In this document: one piece after another, positions 11,153 to 22,316 of the stretch
Layout of the letters: the number at the start of each line of letters is the position of its first letter
How positions within the stretch are numbered: the first letter of the stretch is position 1
From: Pteria penguin
Lineage: Eukaryota; Mollusca; Bivalvia; Pterioida; Pteriidae
Reading direction: 5' to 3'
Assembly: GCA_035048485.1 (NCBI GenBank)
Contig: CM068580.1
Coordinates: 60,963,983 to 61,027,982 of the forward strand
DNA: 64,000 bases
Program-made: the position numbers and the translations under genes
The notes under the pieces: generated by a model
What the model saw: the letters and a program-made list of their open reading frames with translations, nothing else
The model's database searches: none
What the model was told of the DNA's origin: nothing

Positions 11153-13748
11153 AGCTCACCTGAGCCAAAGGCTCAAGTGAGCTATTGTGATCAATCACCG
11201 TCCGTCGTCCGTCGTCCGTCGTCCGTCCGTCGTCTGTCGTCTGTCGTCCGTCGTCCGTCGTCCGTCGTTAACTTTTCACATTTTCGACTTCTTCCCCAGA
11301 ACCACTGAACAGAATTTGATGAAACTTGATAAGCATGTAGTACTCATGGTCCCCTACAAGTGTTGTTGTTTTTCGTCCAGATTCATCAACAGGTGGCGCC
11401 ACCACAGGCAAAAGTAGGTCAAAGAGGGTACCCTCCTTTGACAAACTTCTTCTTCAGACCGGGGGCATACAGAGACAAACCAAATGCATAGGAATGATCT
11501 AGAGGGATGTGTGAAGAAGTGTTGTTATTTTTGGTTCCATTCCGAAATCAAATTTTTGACGTTTTTTTGACGTTTTTTTTGTACTTGGTAATTTTAATGC
11601 AGAAAAGAGGTATTTTTTTCTTTTAGTAAACATTGATGCATTAATTTGGTTTAATTTGATCATTTTGATGGTAAGAAATACTACTGCGAAGAAAATTTTT
11701 CAATATTTTATGTTTTGGATTTTTTATGAATTTTTTAAGACTTTCAAGAAAAAGGGGGGGGGGGGTGGGATAATTGGTGTAAACATTTCACAGTTTGAAC
11801 TTTTTCTTCGGAACCACTCGCTGGAATTCAATGAAACTTGGCATGCATCAAATACTCAAGGTCCCCGACAAATGTGGTCATCTTTGTCAGGATCCATGAA
11901 CAGGTGGCACCACCACAGACAAAAGTAGGTCACAGAGGGTACCCTCCTTTGACAAACTTCTTATTCAGATCGGGTGCATACAGCGACAAACCGACTGCAT
12001 AGGAATGAGATAGAGGCATATGGGAAGAAGTGTTGATATTTTTGGTTCCATTCCGAAATCAAATTTTTGACGTTTTTTCATTTTTATTTTGGACTTTGTT
12101 ATTTTAATGCATTAAAGAGTTATTATTTTCTTTTAGTAAACATTGATGCATTCATTTGGTTTCATTTAATCATTTCTATGGTAAGGAATGCTGGTGTGAA
12201 GGAATTTTTTCAATATCTCGATTTTTGAATTTTTTATGAATTTTTTAAGACTTCCAAGAAAAGGGGGGGGGGGACAATTTTTCATATCTTCAACTTGATC
12301 TACAGAACAACTTGAAGGATTGTGATAAAACTGGGTAGGATGCAAGTACTCATAGTCCTTTTCAAAGGTTTTGTTTTTTGTGCGGATCATACAAATTGGT
12401 TAACAGATAATGCCACCATGTCTAAAAGTAGGTCTCACAATGGTACATATACCACTTGGTAATTGAAATATGGAGAGTAGCGGTTCAAATCCAGCTGTGG
12501 TCAAAAAAATTTTTTTTCTTTTTTACACATCTAAATAAGTTTTTAGATGTTTCTCAACACTCAACATATGAAATTAGGAATTTTACGTTTAAGACTTCCA
12601 AAAAAAAAAGGGGGGGTTGGCCATTTTTCACATTTTCAACTTTTTCTACAAAACTGTTTGAAAGATTTTAATAAATCTTGGTAGAAATAAGTCACTTATG
12701 ATCCTCTTCAAATTCTGTTGTTTTCGTCCAGACCTCTTTACAGGTGGTGCCACCATAGTCAAGAGTAGGTCACAAAAGAGTTCCCTCGTTTAACAATATT
12801 CTTTTTCATACGGGCTGTATACAGAGACAAACAGAATGCATAGAAATGATCTAGAGGGATGAGTGAAGATGTATTGTCATTTTGGTTCCCTTCCAAAATC
12901 AAATTTTAGAATTTTTTTCGACATTTCTTTGGACTTGGTGATTCAATGCAGAAAAAAGTGTCATATTTCCTAGTTAATTGATAATGATGATTTCTTATGG
13001 ACTATTGTGATCATAATTATGGTAAGGATTGTTACTTTGAAAGAATTTTGTCAATATCTCAATATTTGGATTTTCTATGAATTTTTTAAGACTTCCAAAT
13101 GAGGGTGTATAGGAACAATTCAATCACATTTTTCACTTCTGCTGTTATACCACATGAAAGATTTTAATGAAACATGGAATACATGAAGTACTAAAAGTCC
13201 TCTATCAATTTGGTAAATTTCATCCAAATTGGTTAACAGATAATGCCACCATGTCTAAAATGCAGTTCTCACAATAGTACATATACCACTTGGTAATTGA
13301 AATATGGAGAGTAGCGGTTCAAATCCAGCTGTGGTCAAAATGTTTTTTTCATTTCTTTACACATCTAAATAAGTTTTTAGATGTTTCTCAACACTCAACA
13401 TATGAAATTAGGCAATTTTAAGTTAGATCTGGACAATATTTGAAACAATTGTTGTTCATGACCCAGACTTGAAATCAGTCAACAAAAGGCCCCACCTAAA
13501 GAAAATGACTAACTTGTTGCCCTAAATGACTTCTTGCAGAGACAAAGGAAATGCTTAATATCAAAATCACCTGAATGGATGTGCAAAAAAGTGTTGTTTT
13601 TTATTCTAGTCTGAAATAAAATTTGACATTTTTAACATCTGTGTTGACTTAGTCACATTAATGCAAAAATAAATGAATTCTTCCTTCATGCATGACTGAT
13701 AATATAGGTACTCAGGTGAGCGATATAGGCCCACTTGGGCCTCTTGTT
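11153..13748 (+). repeat. Large palindrome-ended repeat, copy B (about 2.6 kb)
   Basis: The left end is a 31-bp imperfect palindrome (11153-11183): AGCTCACCTGAGCC, an AAA centre and GGCTCAAGTGAGCT. A (CCGTCGT)n-like microsatellite follows at about 11200-11270, then two diverged modules of about 515 bp (starting near 11275 and 11790), then modules shared with copy A. The right end has GCTCACCTGAG in inverse orientation (CTCAGGTGAGC) and the palindrome GGCCCACTTGGGCC then TCTTGTT. It abuts a broken LINE at 13749, as if inserted into it. No transposase is visible. Confidence 0.78.
11200..11270. repeat. (GTCCGTC)n-type microsatellite
   Basis: Irregular CCGTCGTCCGTC units immediately after the left palindrome of repeat copy B. 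A shorter version lies in copy C at about 34050-34090, so the microsatellite is part of the family. Confidence 0.85.
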
Positions 13749-14870
13749 TGGGCTTGTCTTCTAAGGGGTTCTGGTTCATAACATTCTGGCACAAATTTTA
13801 TACGTAAATTTTTACAATGACTGTTCACTTTGTTTTTGAAGGTACTTAGAGTCTTTGCTGTTATGACATCCTCTGGCAGTGAGTTCCAAGCAGACACTAT
13901 TCTCTGTGAAAACGAATATTTCCTGATATTTGTACGGCTATATTTCTTAGGAATCTTTCTTGAATACCTCTGGTAATATATGAAATAGAGGCAGGAAACA
14001 AGGCATCTCTGTCAATTATATCAATACCACTGAAGATCTTGAAAACCTCTATCATGTCTGCAAGCAAGTGTCTGTACTGTAGGGTTGGAATTCCAAGAGC
14101 TTGTATTCTTTCACTGTATGACAAGTGTCTTATTGATGGAACCAGTTTTGAGGCTCTCCTTTGGACATTTTCCAGTGTAATAGCTTCTTTCTAGTACACA
14201 ACTCTCCAGACACAACATCCATACTCTAAATTAGGTCTTACCATACTTTTATATAGGTTGGTGAAAACTTTCTTGTTCAGACAGCTGAAAGATCTTCGTA
14301 TCAGTCCCAACTTTCGATTGGATTTTTTTACTGACTCTGCGATGTGGATTTGAAATTTGAGGTCTTTATCGATAATTATATTAAGGTCTTTCTCTTCTGT
14401 TACTTTACTCACTACCATTCTCCATAGTGTAATTGAAACCTGTTTCTGTTCCTATATGCATATGATGACAATTTGAAGCATTAAAACGCAGTTGCCAAGT
14501 TGTCCAAATCATTCTGTAAGTTTTCCTTATCCGTGGCAGTATTTACTCTGGAATATAGCTTTGTATCGTCTGCAAATAGCTTGATTACACTGTTTACAAC
14601 TTCTGGTAAGTCATTGATATAGATTAAAAATAATGTTGATCCAAGCATGCTGCCCTGAGGAATTCTGCTAGAAACTGATGCCCAGGGTGATTCCTGGTTT
14701 TGCTTTCTTTCAAGAAGTCCACAATCCATGAATAAAAATAACCTTGTATTCCATATGCTGCCATTTTCTTTAGTAAATGCTGGTGAGGGACTGTATCAAA
14801 GGTTTTTTGAGAAACTAGGTATATAATATCCACACTTTGGATTATCGATTAAAATGATAAAATCAAAAAA
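13749..14870 (-). pseudogene. Broken non-LTR retrotransposon (CR1/Jockey-like), 3' part
   Basis: Minus-strand fragments in several frames follow the order of a LINE ORF2. These are a palm segment near 14750-14830 (IIYLVSQKTFDTVPHQHLL), SSRIPQGSMLGS and LFADDTKLYS (14481-14729), thumb sequence with RPNLEYGCCVW near 14200-14250, and a C-terminal NSLPEDVI segment near 13860-13890. In the first palm motif the usual Asp before the aromatic residue is replaced (LVSQK instead of LDFQK), and frameshifts separate the pieces. The C-terminal frame reads straight into repeat copy B at 13748. Confidence 0.85.
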
Positions 14871-14984
14871 TTTCATTTAGAAGGACTTCCTTTGTCAGGT
14901 GACCTTTGGGGCTCTTTTGGTCTCGTGTTATGACTAAAGTTTATGTAGTATCATTGGCCGGAGTTTAAACTTCCGTTTTTGACT

Positions 14985-15640
14985 GGATTGCAAAGCAATT
15001 CTGGTCCATGAATTGGCGAAATACGTCTGTCCGTCCTTACGGCGTCAACATTTTGCATTTAGCTTGGTTTCTTTCATACCCTAAAGGGTACTTATGTCAA
15101 AGTTGGTAGGTCTGTAGATACTTGAATGTTCTATCCAACCAATACAAAAATTTAGTGACCTTGACCTTAATTTTACGCTTCAGTGAACACAGTTTTTTGC
15201 CTTTAGGGTGACCACTTGCATACATGTATTGTTAATGTTAATGCAAAGCAATTCTGGTCTATAAATTGGCAAAATCTGTCTGTCTGTCCGTCCGTCCACC
15301 CGCACGGCGTCAACATTTTGCTTTAAGCATTTGCATTTAGCTTGGTTTCTTTCATACCCGAAAGGGTACTTATGTCAAAGTTGGTAGGTTTGTAGATACT
15401 TGAATGTTCTATCCAAGCAATACAAAAATTTAGTGACCTTGACTTTACGCTAGTGAACACACGCTGTTTTTTGCCTTTAGGGTGACGACTTGCATACATG
15501 TATTGTTAATGTTAATGCAAAGCAATTCCGGTCTATAAATTGGCAAAAATCTGTCTGTCCATCCGTCCGTCCAGTGTCAACATTTTGCGTTTAGTATTTG
15601 CAATCCGGTCATACCGTCCTTGACGGTTTCTTGTTTTAAA
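14985..15640 (+). repeat. Tandem repeat, about 250-270 bp units, 2.6 copies
   Basis: Units start at GCAAAGCAATTCTGGTC-like sequence at 14990, 15243 and 15517. They share CTGTCCGTCC, GGCGTCAACATTTTGC, AAAGGGTACTTATGTCAAAG and TTGCCTTTAGGGTGAC. The third unit is truncated. Spacings of 253 and 274 bp reflect indels. No coding capacity. Confidence 0.85.
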
Positions 15641-15870
15641 TTCCTTGTATTGGTAGATTGCGGGCATATTGTTTTTTACCTGTCTGTGTGTTTGTTTGTC
15701 TGTCTGTTATTAACTTTACCATAACTTTTCAACCGTAGGAGATGAAGACTTTATATTTAGCATGCATACTCCACTAATAAAGCCCTTTAAAATTACACCA
15801 AGGCCAGTGACCTTGTGGCTGTGCCCTTGACCTACATTTCAAAATTTGCATTCTGTTGACTTTTTTACAT
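15641..15870 (+). repeat. Interspersed repeat (pair with 31900-32140)
   Basis: Shares CTGTCTGTTTGTTTGT-like sequence, GCATGCATACTCCACTAAT followed by AAAGCC, and a run of TGACCTTGTG and TACATTTCAAAATTTGC with 31900-32140 in the same orientation. Unclassified non-coding family. Confidence 0.75.
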
Positions 15871-17123
15871 ATTAAAGTATTCTGTGTCTCCGAAGAATTG
15901 ACATATTTACAGATTGCTTGCGTTTGATTTGATGAATAGAATTGTGTTCATGATGTTTTTGCATCAGTGAAACTGTATAATGGCATATGTAAATGGGGCA
16001 GTTTTCAAATTATGTTAAATAAGCAAATTGTTTTTGTGTGTTGAAAGTTTATGATTACTTAGTTGCTTCTGTGTGAAGTAAAATGTTGCAAAATCAAATT
16101 TTTGTTATATTTTTGTCTTAATTGAGCTTCAGATATTGTGGTGGTGTAATCTATAGAGTATCCATGTGATGTCACTCTACTAGCATTAGCTGGCATGTTA
16201 GATTACAACTCTTGGACTTTTTCCATTTACCCCATGTAAAGGTTACCAACTTTTTGAGAAATTTACAAATCATCCAGGAGATTTCTTGACTTCACTCTCA
16301 ATTACTATGTATATATAACCAATTAGATGAAAAATGTAAATAAAACATTTAGGTATATGGTACAATGATATTAGTAAATTAAGTTAAATCAAGCGGATCT
16401 GTATGGGCATGGGTGGATGATGTCTGTGAGTCGTAATCCATTGAGGGAAATAACTCTAGCCAATTTGAGGAAAACAAGGTTGAATGGGAATACTCTATTA
16501 TCTGGGCCACTAAGTCAGTGCACTCAAAAAATCAAAATAATTTTAATATTTCTGAAGACATTGAACCTTTTAGATGATCAGAACAACTTATTTAGAACAT
16601 AGAAATAGCATTACTTGACATATCAGCAGAATAATCAGTGGATTCTAGCCAAATTTCAGTTTTCATTTCCATAATTAACTTCAGCTGAGCAGAATATGGG
16701 AAAATACAATTCAAAATAGAATTAAAAGTTTTGCTATAAATGTATTCATTATAATGATAAAAATGTAATAGCCAAATATGATAGAGTATTTTTGCATTCG
16801 TGGGAGATAGTAATCAATGTGTCCATTCATTCGTCTACCTGTTTGCACCTTGTCTCAAATCCTTGGATGAATTTCCGCCACAATTTGTGGAAAGGATCAT
16901 CATGTAGTTTTATTGAAATAGAGATTGTTGCAGTCCCATTAATTTTGCAGGACTTGCTGCCCTTGACACAAATTGTGTTGCATTGCTTGACAGTAATAAA
17001 CCTGTCTTATCCTGACTGGCCCGGATTTTACGTGGCATTCGACAATTTTTCGGGCACATTGCGAAATGGGAACAAGAGGTATCACTAAACTCAACCTAAT
17101 GGCACAATCCGGTAATTGAGTCT
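15871..17123. other. No gene seen
   Basis: AT-rich intergenic sequence. Short open frames here (for example 16417-16602 and 16792-17088) have no recognisable domain or splice context. Confidence 0.5.
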
Positions 17124-17300
17124 GGGTCCGGCGCCATAAACTGAGAAAATACTTAAGTCATAATTTCAATTTCTTCTATTCAACAATGATTTAGTAACTG
17201 AGATTTGGATTTTATTGAATTTTATTCTGTTGATAAATAGATTTAAACCATTCTGCATGACAATTTATTTGAACGTTTGATAATGGAATAGATTAAAATG
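17124..17300 (+). mobile_element. Truncated MITE with GGGTCCGGCGCC end
   Basis: Begins GGGTCCGGCGCCATAAACTGA and matches, in inverse orientation, the complete element at 21649-21851 for about 175 bases with roughly 80% identity by eye. It lacks the opposite TIR and ends near the GATTAAAATG phrase. Confidence 0.72.
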
Positions 17301-17333
17301 AGCGCATGTATCGAAAGTCAATTAAGAGCGTAG

Positions 17334-17552
17334 GGAGCAACCATTTGATTTTTTGGGGAGGGAGCAGGAAGACTTTCACCGGCCTGAAAATGTTTTTTGG
17401 CCAATTTCAGAGCCGAGTAAATAAGCGTTCATGATCCTGGAATAAAATTTCTCCGGCCCTTTGGGCCTGATTTTTTTTTCACCCAAAATTTGAGTCAGAC
17501 CTTTTTTTGCAAAGTCTTCCTCCGCCCCAATAAAAAATCAAATGGTTGCTCC
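17334..17552. mobile_element. MITE with GGAGCAACCATTTGAT terminal inverted repeats (219 bp)
   Basis: The left end reads GGAGCAACCATTTGATTTTT and the right end is its inverted complement ending GGTTGCTCC. Similarity continues inward through a GGAAGACTTT block and a GGCC-containing centre. No coding capacity. No certain target duplication. Confidence 0.75.
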
Positions 17553-19915
17553 ATTAGCCATTGTAGTTTGCCACTCGGCGTGATTGGTAATCGACCCAGA
17601 TATGAAAGAAAAGGAAGATATTGTAGGGTTCGAGCACGATATACTATTAGAGTGTAGCCCCTCCAGTCACCGATTTTCGACGCTTTGCATTGATGACAGA
17701 ACTCTTCGTCGCATGACGTCTTATTTGTGCATGTCGTGCGAGAGTTTTTTAAAAGCTGCTCAGTGGCATAGGAAGCAAGTTATAAATTGTATGTAACTAC
17801 TTTGTATTTAACATTCTATCGATTAACTACGAATTTCAACTTTGTTGTGGTTGTAGACATTGGCCATAGAACTTGAATCTATTAGTATATATAGTTTTAC
17901 GTCACGCAAACATTATTACAGTTAGACCAGAGTCGATGACGTCTGCCTAATGCATTATACAGAAACCTTGACATCCTCTCCGCAGTCTATTAATCACAGA
18001 GGTCGCTACGGTATATTTTCCGTTAAAGCGGAGAGTTGCGTAGCGCCTTCTATGTGAGAGATTGCTCCGATATGTCGATGTTTTATCCGTCCCTCACACA
18101 TTGTCACGATGAAGATGTTTACACCTACGTAGCGCAACAGGCCCAAACCAAAGCAGTGAGTAGGTGCGGATCCAGGTTTTGGAGTTAGAGGGTGAAGTCA
18201 GAAAAGGATTCTAAGGACCGCCTAGGTCCCCAGTATGTCCAGGGCTGAATCTTGGTAGGGGACTAGGGGCATAACGTCCTGGAAGTTCCCGCAATTTGGC
18301 AATTTTGGGACCTAAAATTGTGCATTTTCACTTCAGTGGACCGTTCTCAGTCGTACCGAAGCCGCCGTGTAAACGAAACTTTTTGTGATGCCATTCTTAT
18401 TGCACATGTGGATTTTGCCATACAGCTGAGTCAGATCTGATCTTCTAATAAATCTGTTTCATCTGTATTGCAAAGTCCACCATCTATACCAGGCGAATAT
18501 ACATGTAGGAATGTTGTGACCTGTCATGAGTGCTTTTCAATCAGGAAAGTGTGGGGTTGGGATTATAAAGCCCTGAATTAACCTAGCCAAAGTGGCCTTT
18601 GATGGGCAAATTTTTTCGACTAAAGAGGTTGCAACCCCACATCCCCTACCTTCTACCGGTTTATCAATTTTCATGAAACGGATAGGCGGAGCACATAGAA
18701 CGATGGTTTGTGTTTGAATTCGTTCACTCGATGAATTGTATTGGGTTAATAGGGAAAGAAATCAAATCATATTAGTGTATACAATAATAAACATCTATAT
18801 AATATATTGGAAGAAAAGCCATGACAAGATTTCAAGACCGCGATTATTTCCCTATCCCGAAGGCTGGACCCAGGATCAAAATTACTTATGCACTAGATGA
18901 TTTACGGAATACTTCTACTTCTCGCATTGGAGGAGTAGCGATAACAAACACTTAAATTGTTTACGGAGTGGACGGACAGACGACGAATGGTATCGCATAA
19001 GCTCTGTTGATCTCTGGCCAGTACAGCCAATAAAACTGAAACAAAAGGATGCATTTCATTTATTTATTTACAATGAATTATATATAGACGAACACAAACA
19101 CAATCAAAATACCGGCAACATTTTTTATTCCGCCGGGATGTAATCAAGTCAGAACCTTACACTGAACAAAATCAACTTTACTCCGAGAGATTTGTAACCT
19201 GATCATTTTCTGTTGTTTATCTTGAAAAATGGACGCTGAACCAGCAATAAAGGAGCAGACACGTCACAGCTAGGGGAGGTATCTAACAACCCACCCCCCT
19301 CTTAACGACGCCTCCCTCAACTCCTTGTCTCAACACTCTTCAGCCAATTCTTCCTCCGGAGAAGTCGAGTAGACGTACGATTTTCAGAAAATAATTCTCT
19401 CTCTTTCATACACAAACAGAGTCTCGACCCAAGCCCGACTAGTCGGTAGTCCGACCCATCAGCTCCTTTCAACAAGACGTTTTTCTAATTGGCATCGATA
19501 GAAGACCGTCTCAATGTTGAAAGGGCAAATGAGTCAGACTAGCACCAAGCACGATGTCGTCTTGTATTTTAGACCATATATATTGAGCAGGTACTGCCAC
19601 CATCTATATTAAAATGATCCTATAGTTTTATGACCCATGACTCAAACTCAATTTTGGCGTAGATCTATATCTCTGGCATGCATATCATTGCGTCAGTAAC
19701 TTATGAAATAACTTTCTTGATTCGAAATTTTTGTTTTATTACCGAAATCGCCATAGAAATATCTCACTGTTAGTACGGTGGTTATAATGCTGTTTTTTAC
19801 TTGTTTTGATTATAGATTCTCTTAAATGCCATGATAAAAAGATTCAAGACAATAATCTCTTCTTCTTCCAATATGAAGTGTACTCAAAAGTTGAGCGTTA
19901 TACTTCATGTGGCAG
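17553..19915. other. No gene confirmed
   Basis: Somewhat less AT-rich than its surroundings in places (17580-18200, 19040-19520). The open frame at 17584-17796 encodes no family I recognise. No splice-consistent gene model could be built. Confidence 0.4.
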
Positions 19916-21648
19916 TCAAGATAAAAGCCTCACAGGGCAATATGATGCAGTTAAAATGTTAAAATCTTTGATCCTCATCCCAAGCTGAAGTGGGCAGGTG
20001 GTATGTTGTCCACTGCAGTCCGGTAGTCCTCCAAGGAACATGCTGATGTCATTGCTGATGAAAGTCTGTTCCAATCCCTGATGGTACGCGGGAAGAAGGA
20101 GAACCAGTGTACATCCTTTTTTCTTTGCTGTTGAGATGCGAAAGGTATGTTGTCCCCTAGTCCTGGTGTCTGTCTGGATTAGGTATTGTTCTGTTGGAAT
20201 GGCCACTAGATTGTGCTGGATCTTGAATAGCAACAGAAGGCGGATCCCATCCCAGGGAGTTGACCATGTTGGTGACGCTGCCTGCTTTCCTATCCCAGTA
20301 GTTCCTTGTAACGAATCGTGCCGCTCTACGTTGGACTTTCTCTATCTGGTTGATCTGTCCGCTAGTGTGAGGGTCCCATATGGAGACAGCGTACTCCAGC
20401 GTTGAACGTACAATGGCTTTGCAGGCTCTGACCCGTGCTGATGTTCTGCAACCTCGGAGATTTCGCTTTAGGAAGCCAAAGTCATATTGGCTTTCGTTGT
20501 GATGGCATCAAATGTGTTTGTTCCACTTCATGTTGCTGCTGATTGTAACTCCCAGGTACTTGCTCGAGTCCACTACTTCTAACTTATGGCTGTGTAGTCT
20601 GTAGTCTACACTGATTGTTTTCCGCTTAAATGAGATCTGTATGACCACGCACTTCTCCGGATGGAAGGACATCTGCCACTCTTCTTCCCATTTCTCAAGT
20701 GCTGTAAGGTCTTGCTGTAGACTGTTCCTGTCCTCTGTGTTGTTGAGTGGGCGGGACAGTAAACAATCATCTGCGGACAACCTGGTTTCTGACTTGGTGA
20801 TTTCTGGGAGGTCATTGATGAATGTGAGGAAGAGCCGCGGACCAAGTACTGTTCCCTGTGGTACTCCTGATAGGACATCTGCACTAAATGAGGCATGGCC
20901 GTCTAGAAGTCTGTTGTTCAGGAAGTCCTTAATCCATAGCATGCACGGTGTTGTCTCGTACACCGTAGTACTGCAGCTTATGTAGCAATCTCTTATATGA
21001 CACCTTGTCAAATGCCTTCGAGAAGTCTAGCAGAACAATGTCAACTTGCCCTCCCTGGTCTAAAGTGCGGGCAATACTGTCTATGGTAGTGGCTAGCTGA
21101 GTTTCACAGGAACGCTTGGATCTGACGTAGTGTTGACTATTGCTGAGGATAGAGTGCTGGTCGAAGTGGCCCATTACCTGGCTGTGGATGATGTGTTCCA
21201 GTAATTTACAGGGGATGGAGGTCAGTGAGACTGGTCTGTAGTTGGAGGCCTGATGCTTATCACCTTTCTTGTATACTGGAACAATAGAAGCTGATCGCCA
21301 GTCGTCTGGAATGGTGCCTGAATCCAATGAGATTTGGAAGACTTTGGTCAATGCTGGAGCAATTTGGTCTGCATACTCGTGTAGAAGCCTGGCTTTGATT
21401 CCATCTGGTCCTGTTGCTTTGTGGGAGTCGATGTTCCTGAGTAACTTGTGGACTCCTGCTTGGCTGACTTGGATTGAAGGCATCGCTGGATAAGGACTTG
21501 CACCTTTGTTTGGCATCCATGTGATATTCTCCCTGGTGTAGACGGAATGAAATTGCTGGTTGAGTATTTCCGCTTTGGATCCAGTATCACTGTAAAGGAG
21601 TCTATCTGTCTTCCTCAGTAACGTTTGCTCTTCAGGCGGTATGACCAT
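19916..21648 (-). pseudogene. Non-LTR retrotransposon ORF2 fragment, frameshifted
   Basis: The frame at 21648-20929 carries RT fingers and palm: SHKATGPDGIKARLL, a SNYRPVSLTSIPCK block, and VDIVLLDFSKAFDKVS with the catalytic Asp. A frameshift near 20990 leads to 21011-20508, with SGVPQGTVLGPRLF, LSADDCLLS (Phe/Tyr of the box changed to Ser) and SSKYLGVTISS. The thumb and C-terminal region continues to about 19916, including a RNYWDRK-like stretch near 20300. CR1/Jockey-like by motif wording. It is truncated at 21648, exactly where a MITE begins, so that MITE may interrupt it. Confidence 0.87.
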
Positions 21649-21851
21649 GGGTCCGGCACCCTAAACTGAAATTTCATTTTAATTTATTCCATTATCAAAC
21701 GTTCATTTCAATTTTAATGCAGAGTGGTTTAATGCTATTTATCAGTAGAATAAAACTAAATAAAATCCAGATCCCAGTTATTAATTCATTGATGAACAGA
21801 GGAATATGAATTTTTGACATAAGAATATTCTCAGTTTATGGCGCCGGACCC
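21649..21851 (-). mobile_element. 203-bp MITE with GGGTCCGG terminal inverted repeats
   Basis: The ends are GGGTCCGGCACCCTAAACTGA and the inverted complement of GGGTCCGGCGCCATAAACTGA: a 21-bp TIR with three differences. The interior matches 17124-17300 in inverse orientation. It directly adjoins the 5' edge of the LINE fragment. Non-autonomous. No clear target duplication. Confidence 0.8.
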
Positions 21852-22196
21852 AGAATCTCTTGCTCGAGTCATGCCGAATTGAAGGAATCTGTACCCTCTC
21901 ATAAAAAATCTATTTTCAAATAATATTACTTTAGTCTGGTTATGACTATAGTTATATCATATATCTATTTAAATTTAGGTCTATGGTTATATTGTATTCA
22001 GGAAATTCACTCCCCCCGGAAATACGAAACCGATTTTTTTTCCCGAGAGTTCTCGGTCGTAGAAAACGAATAGAAAATAGTCCGATTAAATATATCATTT
22101 TCGGATTAACATAACATAAATGATTATTCTGATCCGCATCATGACTAAATTTTATCAAGTAACATAGATATTGAAAGAATTATGTGTCACTTGAGA

Positions 22197-22203
22197 TATA
22201 TAA
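22197..22203 (+). promoter_or_regulatory. Possible TATA box of the SMAP gene
   Basis: TATATAA lies 114 bp upstream of the SMAP start codon, within the last unrepetitive stretch before exon 1. A transcription start about 25-30 bp downstream would leave a 5' UTR of about 90 nt. In such AT-rich DNA this match is weak evidence. Confidence 0.25.
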
Positions 22204-22316
22204 TTTTGGTTTCATTTTGGTAGATTACTACGCGTACACATTCTCCGTTTAATGCATGTGTCATCCGGTTTGTTGTCACCTGTCATCGTCAGAGAAAGAA
22301 AAACAGTAATTAAAAC

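Noticed and set aside
17584..17796. 70-residue plus-strand open frame
   Set aside because: No recognisable domain, splice context or neighbouring exon. Kept only as unassigned sequence.
20641..20985. Plus-strand open frame of 114 codons
   Set aside because: Shadow of the minus-strand LINE reverse transcriptase, which has clear RT motifs.
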